Shown: piece by piece, positions 7,388 to 12,757 of the stretch | How positions within the stretch are numbered: the stretch's first letter is position 1 | How the letters are laid out: each line of letters starts with the position of its first letter | Virus record (IMG/VR): IMGVR_UViG_3300045922_000557 | Location: 1 to 27,516 of that record | Length of the DNA stretch: 27,516 nt | DNA from: a virus | Strand: one strand, 5' to 3' | Notes under the pieces: generated by a model | What the model was told of the DNA's origin: nothing | The model's input: the letters and a program-made list of their open reading frames with translations, nothing else | Databases searched by the model: none | Program-made: the position numbers and the translations under genes

Positions 7388-7816
7388 ATGTCAACCAAAA
7401 CACACCAACAACTAAAGTTCATCTTCGCCATGCTGCGCAAGCTGCGCCTGAGCGATGAAGACCGCAAGGCAATGGTAAGTAGTGTTACCAAAGGCCGAAC
7501 CGATTCCTGCGCCGATCTCAGCTTTGTAGAAGCGCGTGAGCTTTGCAAGATGCTCAACATTGCCGCCACCAATAAGCAAGACCGCGAGCGCATGGATATT
7601 ATGCGCAAGAAAATTATCAGCTGTTTTCACCAGATGAACTATCGCCTGCCGGGCGGAAAGATAGACATGGAGCGTGTGGAAGAGTGGATTCTCAAATATG
7701 GATACCTGCACAAGCCACTGAACAGATACACCTACGCGGAGCTTCCTAAATTGGTTTCGCAGGTTCAGATCATGTTGGATAAACACCTAAATCAGCTATT
7801 CAGTCATGGAAGTTAA
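7388..7816 (+). CDS. GemA-like (Mu gp16, DUF1018) regulator
   Basis: A 142-residue helical protein. The N-terminal pattern (QQLKFIFAMLRKLRLSDEDR, with VTKGRTDSCADLSFVEARELC after it) fits the DUF1018/GemA family of Mu-like phages, whose Mu member affects host gene expression and DNA topology. It starts at the ATG 8 nt after a purine-rich AAAGGGG. It overlaps the next gene by 11 nt. Position after DUF3164 also fits. The exact role in this phage is not known. Confidence 0.7.
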   Translation: MSTKTHQQLKFIFAMLRKLRLSDEDRKAMVSSVTKGRTDSCADLSFVEARELCKMLNIAATNKQDRERMDIMRKKIISCFHQMNYRLPGGKIDMERVEEWILKYGYLHKPLNRYTYAELPKLVSQVQIMLDKHLNQLFSHGS

Positions 7817-8228
7817 GCGCTACTCATTCACCCACCCGGAGATACAAGGTCAGGTATTGTTTGAATTTACCGGAGGCTTACTTACCTTCTATAAGCTCGA
7901 TGGCGATGTGAAAGCTGCTGTGTTGTGGCTCATGCTCACTAAGCTGCCTATCCGCGAAGACATGCTGTCGAAGATCAGCACCAATGCGCTGGCACGATTC
8001 ACCGAGATAGAGCCTGATCTGAGCTTCGACCGATTCATGAAGGTGTATAACCACAGGCCCGCAGGCTATAGCCGAGCCGCTGCCGAGCGCAAGTGGAACA
8101 AACTCAGCGCCTCCGATAAGCAACAAGCTATCTTGTATATCAAAACCTACGATGCAGAGCTTACCCGATCAGGCGTGGCTAAGAAGTACCCGGAGACTTA
8201 CATCAATCAGAAACCCTGGATCAAATAA
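7806..8228 (+). CDS. Hypothetical early protein, 140 aa
   Basis: A 140-residue protein, unrecognised. The N-terminal 45 residues look beta-rich, then helices follow. The C-terminal part (about 75-135, with YNHRPAGYSRAAAERKWNKL) is basic and resembles proteins that contact nucleic acid. It overlaps the GemA-like gene and ends 2 nt before the next small HTH gene, so it belongs to the same operon. Confidence 0.7.
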   Translation: MEVKRYSFTHPEIQGQVLFEFTGGLLTFYKLDGDVKAAVLWLMLTKLPIREDMLSKISTNALARFTEIEPDLSFDRFMKVYNHRPAGYSRAAAERKWNKLSASDKQQAILYIKTYDAELTRSGVAKKYPETYINQKPWIK

Positions 8229-8230
8229 AT

Positions 8231-8401
8231 ATGCCCCGCAACAACGATTTACTCTCCGAGCGCAACGAGCGCATCCGCAACCGCTACAAAGAGCTGTGCC
8301 AGAAGCATCCGCAATGGCGCTACGATGCCATCATTGACAGGCTTGTTGCGGAATTTTTTCTCACCACATCCACCATCACTAAAATCATCAACAATGAGTA
8401 A
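8231..8401 (+). CDS. Mini HTH protein, possible late activator
   Basis: A 56-residue protein starting 2 nt after the previous stop. It is basic, with ERNERIRNRYKELC at the front and a HTH-like end (LVAEFFLTTSTITKIINN, 39-56). This layout recalls the C-terminal HTH of Mor/C activators, which turn on middle and late Mu genes. A stand-alone domain of this size would be shorter than Mor or C. It is the best visible candidate for an activator of the divergent late promoters at 18398-18531, but the link is inference. Its TAA overlaps the ATG of the next gene. Confidence 0.65.
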   Translation: MPRNNDLLSERNERIRNRYKELCQKHPQWRYDAIIDRLVAEFFLTTSTITKIINNE

Positions 8402-8783
8402 ACTCAAACAAATCAGCCATAAGATACGGCTCAGCTATCCGCAAGTGGAAGCAATCAATAACCTGATCCAATCGGTGGTGCACCTTCCAATGAACAATAA
8501 GAAGCAAATGAACTTCGATCTCACAGAGCTGCACAGAGCTGCCGCCGCTGAGCTGATGGTAAGATTAGTTAACCGGCCCTATCGTGATGCTAAGGATAAG
8601 CCTGTGAATCAAATGGTGCTCACCGTGCGCGAGATGCGCACCATCATAGCCTGTTCGCACCTGGTGAATGTGCCAGATAAATACAAGCAGGAATTGGAGC
8701 GCATCAATGAAGTGATTGCCCATCTGCGCCAACTCTTAGGCGAAGAGCCGATAAAAGAATCTAACATTATACTCATCAATTAG
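8394..8783 (+). CDS. Hypothetical early protein, 129 aa
   Basis: I choose the ATG at 8394, inside the end of the mini HTH gene (ATGAGTAA), over an upstream in-frame ATG at 8325 that would fully overlap that gene. The 129-residue product is helical and unrecognised. It contains a conserved-looking centre (LTVREMRTIIACSHLVNVPD, about 75-94). There is no membrane segment. Confidence 0.7.
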   Translation: MSKLKQISHKIRLSYPQVEAINNLIQSVVHLPMNNKKQMNFDLTELHRAAAAELMVRLVNRPYRDAKDKPVNQMVLTVREMRTIIACSHLVNVPDKYKQELERINEVIAHLRQLLGEEPIKESNIILIN

Positions 8784-8786
8784 CCT

Positions 8787-9104
8787 ATGAAAACGATTTA
8801 CATAGCCGGAAAAGTATCGGGTGAGCCGATTGCCGAATGCACCCTAAAGTTTGGTGCAGCGCAAAAAGAAATAGAAGCCCAGGGCTGCCGAGCCATCAAC
8901 CCGTTGGCGGTGGTCAACGATTGGCACATGCCGTGGCGGCAAGCCATGCGCCTTTGCATAAAAGCCATGCTCGAAGCCGATGCAGTGCTGCTCTTAGACG
9001 ATTACCAAGAGAGTCGTGGCGCAATGATAGAGTATAAACTCGCACAGGACTTAGGCTTGCGCGTGTTGATAGGGACCAAAGATTTGAAAGGGAGGCTGAA
9101 ATGA
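8787..9104 (+). CDS. DUF4406 / nucleoside deoxyribosyltransferase-like
   Basis: A 105-residue protein of the DUF4406 type, related to nucleoside 2-deoxyribosyltransferases. The start MKTIYIAGKVSGE is the family's nucleotide-binding beginning. NPLAVV (38-43), the AMLEADAVLLLDDYQESRGA segment (61-80) and the acid at E83 (MIEYKLA) fit the expected active-site region. Phage members are thought to act on nucleotides or nucleotide-like signals, but the substrate is unknown. It overlaps the next 40-residue gene by 4 nt. Confidence 0.85.
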   Translation: MKTIYIAGKVSGEPIAECTLKFGAAQKEIEAQGCRAINPLAVVNDWHMPWRQAMRLCIKAMLEADAVLLLDDYQESRGAMIEYKLAQDLGLRVLIGTKDLKGRLK

Positions 9105-9223
9105 CTAAACTGCTACTCTCACTCGCAGCGGCTGCAATGGTGGCTTGCTTCTTAGTAGTGCTGTATGTACTGAAAGATGTTTTTAAGCAAAATGACCAAG
9201 ACGAAAGGAGACCTTATGAGTGA
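9101..9223 (+). CDS. Small single-helix membrane protein, 40 aa
   Basis: The ATG at 9101 overlaps the DUF4406 stop and follows a GGGAGG ribosome site. Residues 3-24 form one membrane helix (LLLSLAAAAMVACFLVVLYV) and the tail is charged (KDVFKQNDQDERRPYE). A Cys lies in the helix, not in a convincing lipobox. Function unknown. Confidence 0.6.
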   Translation: MTKLLLSLAAAAMVACFLVVLYVLKDVFKQNDQDERRPYE

Positions 9224-9269
9224 TGGGTATAACGCCAAAATTTGCGCCTTTTTCAATTGCGCAAATTGA
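9216..9269 (+). CDS. Possible 17-codon leader peptide
   Basis: An ATG 5 nt after a good AAAGGAGA ribosome site opens a 17-residue frame (MSDGYNAKICAFFNCAN). Its second half lies on a 9-bp perfect inverted repeat, AATTTGCGC (9239-9247) and GCGCAAATT (9259-9267). A short translated frame overlapping a hairpin suggests a leader peptide or attenuator for the gene at 9360. It may equally be the remnant of a longer gene. Confidence 0.35.
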   Translation: MSDGYNAKICAFFNCAN

Positions 9270-9359
9270 CCAAGTTGCTCGCAGAGAACTGTGGCATTGC
9301 CGAAAGGTGCGTGGGAAGCGAAAAATTATATATTAAAAAAACCCTTTAATAACAAAAAA

Positions 9360-9599
9360 ATGAAAAACAAATTAGCAGACCCTTTACGGTATAACACACT
9401 GACCGAACAAGAAAAGCAAGAGATTGATGCTATAAACTATTCCCAAATGCTAAAGATGTGGCGACACGCTCCATCAGAAGCACGAGTATCGCTTTTCTCT
9501 GGTGATTGTGGAAAGTACTTCGCCAAAGTGATGTCAGAAAAGAAAGCCAAACTCGCACCCAGTGAAGCTGTGAGCATTAGTAAGATGGTGGGGTGGTGA
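9360..9599 (+). CDS. Small hypothetical protein, 79 aa
   Basis: I prefer the ATG at 9360 over an upstream GTG at 9291 because the upstream part is Lys/Asn-rich and lacks a ribosome site. The 79-residue protein is basic and helical, unrecognised, with a SEARVSLFSGDCGKYFAKVM centre. Codon use is more AT-rich than in the early operon. It is the last gene before the antirepressor module. Confidence 0.55.
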   Translation: MKNKLADPLRYNTLTEQEKQEIDAINYSQMLKMWRHAPSEARVSLFSGDCGKYFAKVMSEKKAKLAPSEAVSISKMVGW

Positions 9600-9635
9600 T
9601 GAACCAACACCTGTTAATAACTCACCCAACTACCC

Positions 9636-9669
9636 TTTGTTCTTTAAATAAAAATTATATGTATGTTTG
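9636..9669 (+). promoter_or_regulatory. Promoter of the antirepressor leader RNA
   Basis: TTTG at 9636-9639 and TATGTTTG at 9662-9669 are 22 nt apart and match the Bacteroidota promoter form. The start would fall near 9673-9676, exactly at the 5' arm of the structured leader described next. This supports a separate transcript for the antirepressor module. Confidence 0.65.
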
Positions 9670-9672
9670 TCG

Positions 9673-9810
9673 TGCTAGAAATACTCGGATAATATCCGAA
9701 ACATTTTATTAACGATAGTCGCTGCCCATGGGTAGCAGAACCGAAAGGCTGCCAGTCTTATTCTCTGAGTAATTCTAGCAACCCTAAAGGCAGCGGCGCA
9801 TACATCTTTT
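9673..9810 (+). ncRNA. C4-like structured leader / antisense RNA
   Basis: The 5' arm TGCTAGAAATACTC (9673-9686) pairs with GAGTAATTCTAGCA (9767-9780) except for one mismatch, closing an RNA of about 108 nt. Inside are a CGGAT/ATCCG hairpin (9686-9698), a GCTGCC/GGTAGC hairpin (9721-9736) and a CC-GAAA-GG tetraloop hairpin (9735-9752). GCTGCC and GGCAGC blocks at 9721, 9748 and 9789 allow alternative pairing. The 3' arm TTCTAGCA (9773-9780) is equally complementary to TGCTAGAA at 9817-9824, which includes the antirepressor start codon. P1/P7 C4 RNA blocks ant translation in a similar way. I see no sequence identity to C4, so C4-like is a structural and positional call. Confidence 0.6.
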
Positions 9811-9815
9811 CGACA

Positions 9816-10535
9816 ATGCTAGAAAAAAAGAATGTAAGCACCAGAGTGAACAATAGTAACTCTAATGCAATGAGTGGCTCACAAAACGAGCTAATTCCAA
9901 TTTCTCAAAAGGATGACCAATTACTTGTTAATGCAAGAGATTTGCATAGAAGATTGAAAATTGGTAAAGATTTTTCAACATGGATTAAAGACCGTATTAA
10001 AGAATATGGTTTTCATCCAGATTTAGACTTTAGTATTGTTTCCCCAAATTTGGGGAGCAAGTTTCCAAAACATGGTGGTCAAAACAAAAAGGAATACTTT
10101 CTCACTCTGGACACCGCCAAGGAACTTGCCATGTTGGAGCGCAACGAAATGGGTAGGCTCATTCGCCGCTATTTCATAGAAGCGGAAAAACAGCTGCGCA
10201 GCAAAAGGCTCTATGCACAGGTGGCAAACATCACCGACATAAGTAAAAGAGTGGGGCATCAGCGGCTCAATGGGCGCAAGATGTATGTGCTCCGTGAGCT
10301 TAGAGCATACCTTGGTTATAGCACTAAATCTAGCACAAGCAATGTGCATCGCAACTACCCTGGTCAGATTGTTACCTTCAATGGTTTGGCTTATGTGAGC
10401 GAAGAGTATGTGAAAGTGCTGATGAGTTCAGCAACTACCAGGGCTTTGAAAGTGGAAGCACAAGCAGCTCCACCATTGCTGCCTGTTGGTTTTGGTCAAC
10501 CTTTGAGTTTATTCCCAGAAGGAGGTATTTCATGA
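9816..10535 (+). CDS. AntA/AntB-type antirepressor
   Basis: A 239-residue protein. Residues 25-125 form an AntA/AntB domain: LLVNARDLHRRLKIGKDFST, then WIKDRI, the YFLTLDTAKELAML motif and LIRRYFIEAEKQLR. The C-terminal half (about 130-210) looks like a second, DNA- or protein-binding module. AntA-type proteins antagonise the prophage repressor, so the target here is presumably the S24 repressor at 614-1270. The start codon can be masked by the leader RNA just upstream. No clear ribosome site precedes it. The end overlaps the ATG of the next gene, and a perfect AAGGAGGT lies inside its last codons. Confidence 0.88.
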   Translation: MLEKKNVSTRVNNSNSNAMSGSQNELIPISQKDDQLLVNARDLHRRLKIGKDFSTWIKDRIKEYGFHPDLDFSIVSPNLGSKFPKHGGQNKKEYFLTLDTAKELAMLERNEMGRLIRRYFIEAEKQLRSKRLYAQVANITDISKRVGHQRLNGRKMYVLRELRAYLGYSTKSSTSNVHRNYPGQIVTFNGLAYVSEEYVKVLMSSATTRALKVEAQAAPPLLPVGFGQPLSLFPEGGIS

Positions 10536-10758
10536 GCCATACTGCAATTGAAAAAAACTGGATGCTTACTTCAAGCAAGATATGCCGCCACGCGATGTAG
10601 CTTGCAGGCTTCGCTCGGCATTTGTGCAATTGAGCCTAATGATGGCTAAGTTTTCACCAGAGAGTGGCAAAATAACTTATGTGGGCGATATAGAAGAAAC
10701 ACTCTACACCCTGCATGAACTTGCCGAACTCATAGACCCGCCCGATGAGAAATGTTAA
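10532..10758 (+). CDS. Small gene read through slippery A AAA AAC
   Basis: The start ATG at 10532 follows a perfect AAGGAGGT ribosome site and overlaps the antirepressor stop. The direct frame stops after 22 codons (TAG at 10598). At 10552-10558 the frame reads A AAA AAC, a canonical -1 slippery heptamer. After a -1 slip the frame stays open to TAA at 10756-10758. It would give about 75 residues, with LDAYFKQDMPPRDVACRLRS after the slip and a helical acidic end. Either this is programmed frameshifting, or an inactivating or assembly indel in the A-run. Family unknown. Confidence 0.6.
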
Positions 10759-10763
10759 ACTAA

Positions 10764-10791
10764 AAAAAAGCCCCTTAATCGGGGCTTTTTT
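10764..10791 (+). terminator. Intrinsic terminator after the antirepressor module
   Basis: AAAAAAGCCCC, loop TTAATC, GGGGCTTTTTT. The flanking A- and T-runs make it work on both strands. It insulates the following cassette from upstream transcription. The stem is nearly identical to the terminator at 11464-11491. Confidence 0.85.
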
Positions 10792-10807
10792 GTTAAATAT
10801 TGCATCA

Positions 10808-10841
10808 TTTTTGTACGGCAATCATAACTTGCATAACTTTG
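10808..10841 (+). promoter_or_regulatory. Promoter of the HicB-like cassette
   Basis: TTTTTG (808-813 of this kilobase region, 10808-10813) and TAACTTTG (10834-10841) are 20 nt apart, an excellent Bacteroidota promoter match. Transcription should begin near 10848, 24 nt before the ATG at 10872. It lies directly after a terminator, so the cassette is an independent unit. Confidence 0.75.
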
Positions 10842-10871
10842 CTCCGTATAACCACATAAAAAATTGCCGCC

Positions 10872-11231
10872 ATGAAAACTCAAGAAGCATACATCAAAAT
10901 CAAAGAAACCGACGATGGCAAAATCATAGGCGTGGAAGCCAACATTCCGCTCATTGAGCAGGAGCGCAACGGGGGCTACATCGTGCGCTGTCCTGTGCTT
11001 AAAACATTTGGCTACTCCGAAGTGAGCTTCGATGAAGCCCAAAAAGACCACGAACAGGACATCAATGCATTCTTCTCGGTACACATCAAGCGCAGCTCGC
11101 TCAAGTCGGCGCTGCGCTCGCTGGGCTGGCTTGCCGACCACAGGCAATACGAAAAACCCAACATACCTGCTTATCTGCTGCACCGCGCAAGATTTCAGAA
11201 GAAAAACTATAAAGCCGGAGCCGTATGCTGA
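10872..11231 (+). CDS. HicB-like protein of a possible TA cassette
   Basis: A 119-residue protein. Residues 25-70 resemble the HicB N-terminal fold, with GGYIVRCPVLKTFGYSEVSF followed by DEAQKDHEQDINAFF, comparable to the GYxxxxPxLxGxxxxGxTxEEA pattern. The C-terminal half (LKSALRSLGWLADHRQY, about 77-93) is basic and could be a toxin- or DNA-contacting part. HicB proteins neutralise HicA toxins. The partner at 11225 overlaps by 7 nt but does not look like HicA. The call is therefore HicB-like with modest certainty. The gene pair has its own promoter and terminator. Confidence 0.55.
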   Translation: MKTQEAYIKIKETDDGKIIGVEANIPLIEQERNGGYIVRCPVLKTFGYSEVSFDEAQKDHEQDINAFFSVHIKRSSLKSALRSLGWLADHRQYEKPNIPAYLLHRARFQKKNYKAGAVC

Positions 11232-11458
11232 AGGAGAGCTTCTCGCGCAAAGCAGTGGAGCAACTCATTCATCAATATGGCAGGGTGGAAGCCATAGAGC
11301 AGTTTGATGGCTGCAAAGTATATGTGCTCGACAATGGAGCCACCATTCGCCTGAAAGATGGCTTCGACCGCATAGCAGAGAATGTAGTTTACATGATCGC
11401 CATCGAAAAATTAGGCATAGACGACCTTGAATATGATTATTGGCATGGCCGTAATTGA
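11225..11458 (+). CDS. Partner gene of the HicB-like cassette, 77 aa
   Basis: A 77-residue protein starting 7 nt inside the HicB-like gene. Residues 1-20 are helical and basic, then a small beta segment (CKVYVLDNGATIRLKDGF) and a C-terminal helix with an acidic, aromatic tail (DDLEYDYWHGRN). It lacks the HicA motif GSHxxF and is not a recognised toxin. The translational overlap implies that it acts with the gene before it. Confidence 0.6.
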   Translation: MLKESFSRKAVEQLIHQYGRVEAIEQFDGCKVYVLDNGATIRLKDGFDRIAENVVYMIAIEKLGIDDLEYDYWHGRN

Positions 11459-11463
11459 CACTT

Positions 11464-11491
11464 AAAAAAGCCCCGTTGAAGGGGCTTTTTT
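11464..11491. terminator. Bidirectional terminator between cassette and late block
   Basis: AAAAAAGCCCC, loop GTTGAA, GGGGCTTTTTT. It ends the rightward cassette and, on the other strand, the leftward late operon whose last stop codon is at 11492-11494. The stem copies the one at 10764-10791. Confidence 0.85.
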
Positions 11492-12082
11492 TTATGGTAA
11501 AATAATTGCTGTCACTTCCGGCTCTGCCATCACTTGGATGTAGTCGTAGTAATCTGTTGCAGAGTAATCAAACAGGTTCATGCTGTAGGTGAGCTTTTCC
11601 ACACGCATGTGGTCGGCATCAGTATCTGGTTCCTGGTTGCTCCGCTGCCAGTCGGTGCTGAGCCACACTTGCTGCGGCAATGGAGCTGCGCTTCCTTGCG
11701 GCGCATCATCAGGAAGCTGCGCTGGTGCAGGGGCTACATACATCGCCTGCGCTGAGTAATTGTTGAAAGCCTTATGCACCTTCTCAATTAAGGCTATCCA
11801 CTTCATGGCCGGGCTTGCTGCTATGTCGGCACTGTCGGCTTGCCACACATCTTCATAATCTTCGGCCACAATGTGCAGGGTGATGGTAGCTTCAGGAGCT
11901 TCCTGTGTGCCATCGCCTTGGTTCACCCAAGGCAAGGCAGAAAATTCCACAAACACAGCCGGAGTAAGAAACGGATTTTCGCTGTCCATTTTTTGATATT
12001 GGCCATTATACAAGTCTATGGTCTTGATCTCAGGCACTCTGGCTCTGATGCGGTTTACGATAGCGAGATAGTGTAGTTTCAT
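11492..12082 (-). CDS. gp37-like neck or tail-completion protein
   Basis: A 196-residue protein, last in the leftward late operon. The first half has strands and helices typical of gp37-like (DUF1834-type) proteins of Mu-like phages (NGQYQKMDSENPFLTPAVFV, then VTITLHIVAED-like strands at about 64-76). It contains a Pro/Ala/Gln-rich loop (116-140) and an aromatic C-terminus (YSATDYYDYIQV). Such proteins sit at the head-tail joint. The assignment rests on context and fold pattern more than on motifs. The start is 4 nt after the stop of the gene before it. Confidence 0.55.
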   Translation of the reverse strand: MKLHYLAIVNRIRARVPEIKTIDLYNGQYQKMDSENPFLTPAVFVEFSALPWVNQGDGTQEAPEATITLHIVAEDYEDVWQADSADIAASPAMKWIALIEKVHKAFNNYSAQAMYVAPAPAQLPDDAPQGSAAPLPQQVWLSTDWQRSNQEPDTDADHMRVEKLTYSMNLFDYSATDYYDYIQVMAEPEVTAIILP

Positions 12083-12085
12083 AGT

Positions 12086-12658
12086 TTAATTGCCGTTTAA
12101 AGCTTGTTTAAGTTGGTCTTTTATCATCTGTCCGATAGCTCTGTTGAGCTTGGCTGACTTTCCAATAAATTGTCGCTTGGGCAGGTTCACCTTACGAGAA
12201 AATCCTTTCACATTATGCCGCCTGCCCATTATCTCAATGGTTTTAGCCCTTCTTTTTTTTGCAGTTCCCTGAAAGCTGCCTTGCACTTTGCGCTTCATAA
12301 TGGCTTGCCGCTTATGTGGTTTCACATATTGCACCCCGCGAAAGCCAAAATTATGCACATCGGCATAAGCCGCTCCTGGTCCTATCACATGCACTTTCAC
12401 ATTCGCGCCGCTTACTTGCTTCACAATGCCTTTCTTTAATGCTCCTGTGTCCACCAAAATGGCTCTGCCTTTGTTGCGCTTTGCGCCGGGTTTGCGTTCT
12501 TTCCATTTGTCAATGCTTTCATCTTCAAAGCCACCCTGCACAAAGCTGCGCTTAAAGTGCGCCACAGCAAGCTGACTCACCTTCACAGGGATAGCCTTCT
12601 GCGCTCGCTTCACGCGCTCTATGGCTTTTTTGATGGACGATGAATGTTTTATTGGCAT
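12086..12658 (-). CDS. Virion morphogenesis protein (Mu gpG-like)
   Basis: I start at the ATG at 12658 (MPIKHSS) rather than at 12694, because the extra residues come from an AT-rich spacer. The 190-residue protein is very basic. It has the family layout: N-terminal helix (KKAIERVKRAQKAIPVKVSQ), FKRSF, DKWKERK, the VDTGALKKGI motif (about 71-80) typical of gpG/HK97 gp10-type proteins, then a GPGAAYADVHNFG segment. These proteins complete the tail or neck and the Mu one, gpG, is needed for tail assembly. It follows the MuF gene after a 75-bp gap with a possible small RNA. Confidence 0.8.
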   Translation of the reverse strand: MPIKHSSSIKKAIERVKRAQKAIPVKVSQLAVAHFKRSFVQGGFEDESIDKWKERKPGAKRNKGRAILVDTGALKKGIVKQVSGANVKVHVIGPGAAYADVHNFGFRGVQYVKPHKRQAIMKRKVQGSFQGTAKKRRAKTIEIMGRRHNVKGFSRKVNLPKRQFIGKSAKLNRAIGQMIKDQLKQALNGN

Positions 12659-12680
12659 ATTATAAAAATTTGTATATTTG
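12652..12680 (+). promoter_or_regulatory. Rightward promoter candidate facing into the gap
   Basis: ATTG at 12651-12654 (TTTTATTG with its upstream Ts) and TATATTTG at 12673-12680 are 18 nt apart. The -7 box is a full match, the -33 box partial. The direction is opposite to the genes on both sides, so transcription would run antisense from the gpG start into the gap. Confidence 0.45.
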
Positions 12681-12686
12681 CATTGT

Positions 12687-12757
12687 CCATTCATTCAGGT
12701 TGCGACCTGGATGCCGGACAAAGAGCAAATGACTTAGAGTTGTTTGCTCTTTTTTAT
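12687..12757 (+). ncRNA. Candidate small antisense RNA
   Basis: A transcript from the promoter at 12652-12680 would begin near 12687 and end at the terminator at 12720-12757, giving about 70 nt. It contains the hairpin CAGGT-TGCG-ACCTG (12696-12709). It carries only an 8-codon frame. It is complementary to the mRNA between the MuF-toxin and gpG-like genes. It might regulate or shield that joint; this is inference. Confidence 0.35.
12720..12757 (+). terminator. Intrinsic terminator between MuF and gpG genes
   Basis: AAAGAGCAAA (12720-12729) pairs perfectly with TTTGCTCTTT (12743-12752), followed on the plus strand by further Ts. On the minus strand the stem is followed by only three Ts, so leftward late transcription could partly read through. 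The better T-run on the plus strand suggests a rightward transcript ends here. Confidence 0.7.

Noticed and set aside
10421-10450. Hammerhead-like CTGATGA word
   Set aside because: The matching GAAA core and stems are absent, and it lies inside the antirepressor coding sequence.
11225-11458. HicA toxin
   Set aside because: The typical HicA GSHxxF-like motif is missing, so only a generic partner call is made.
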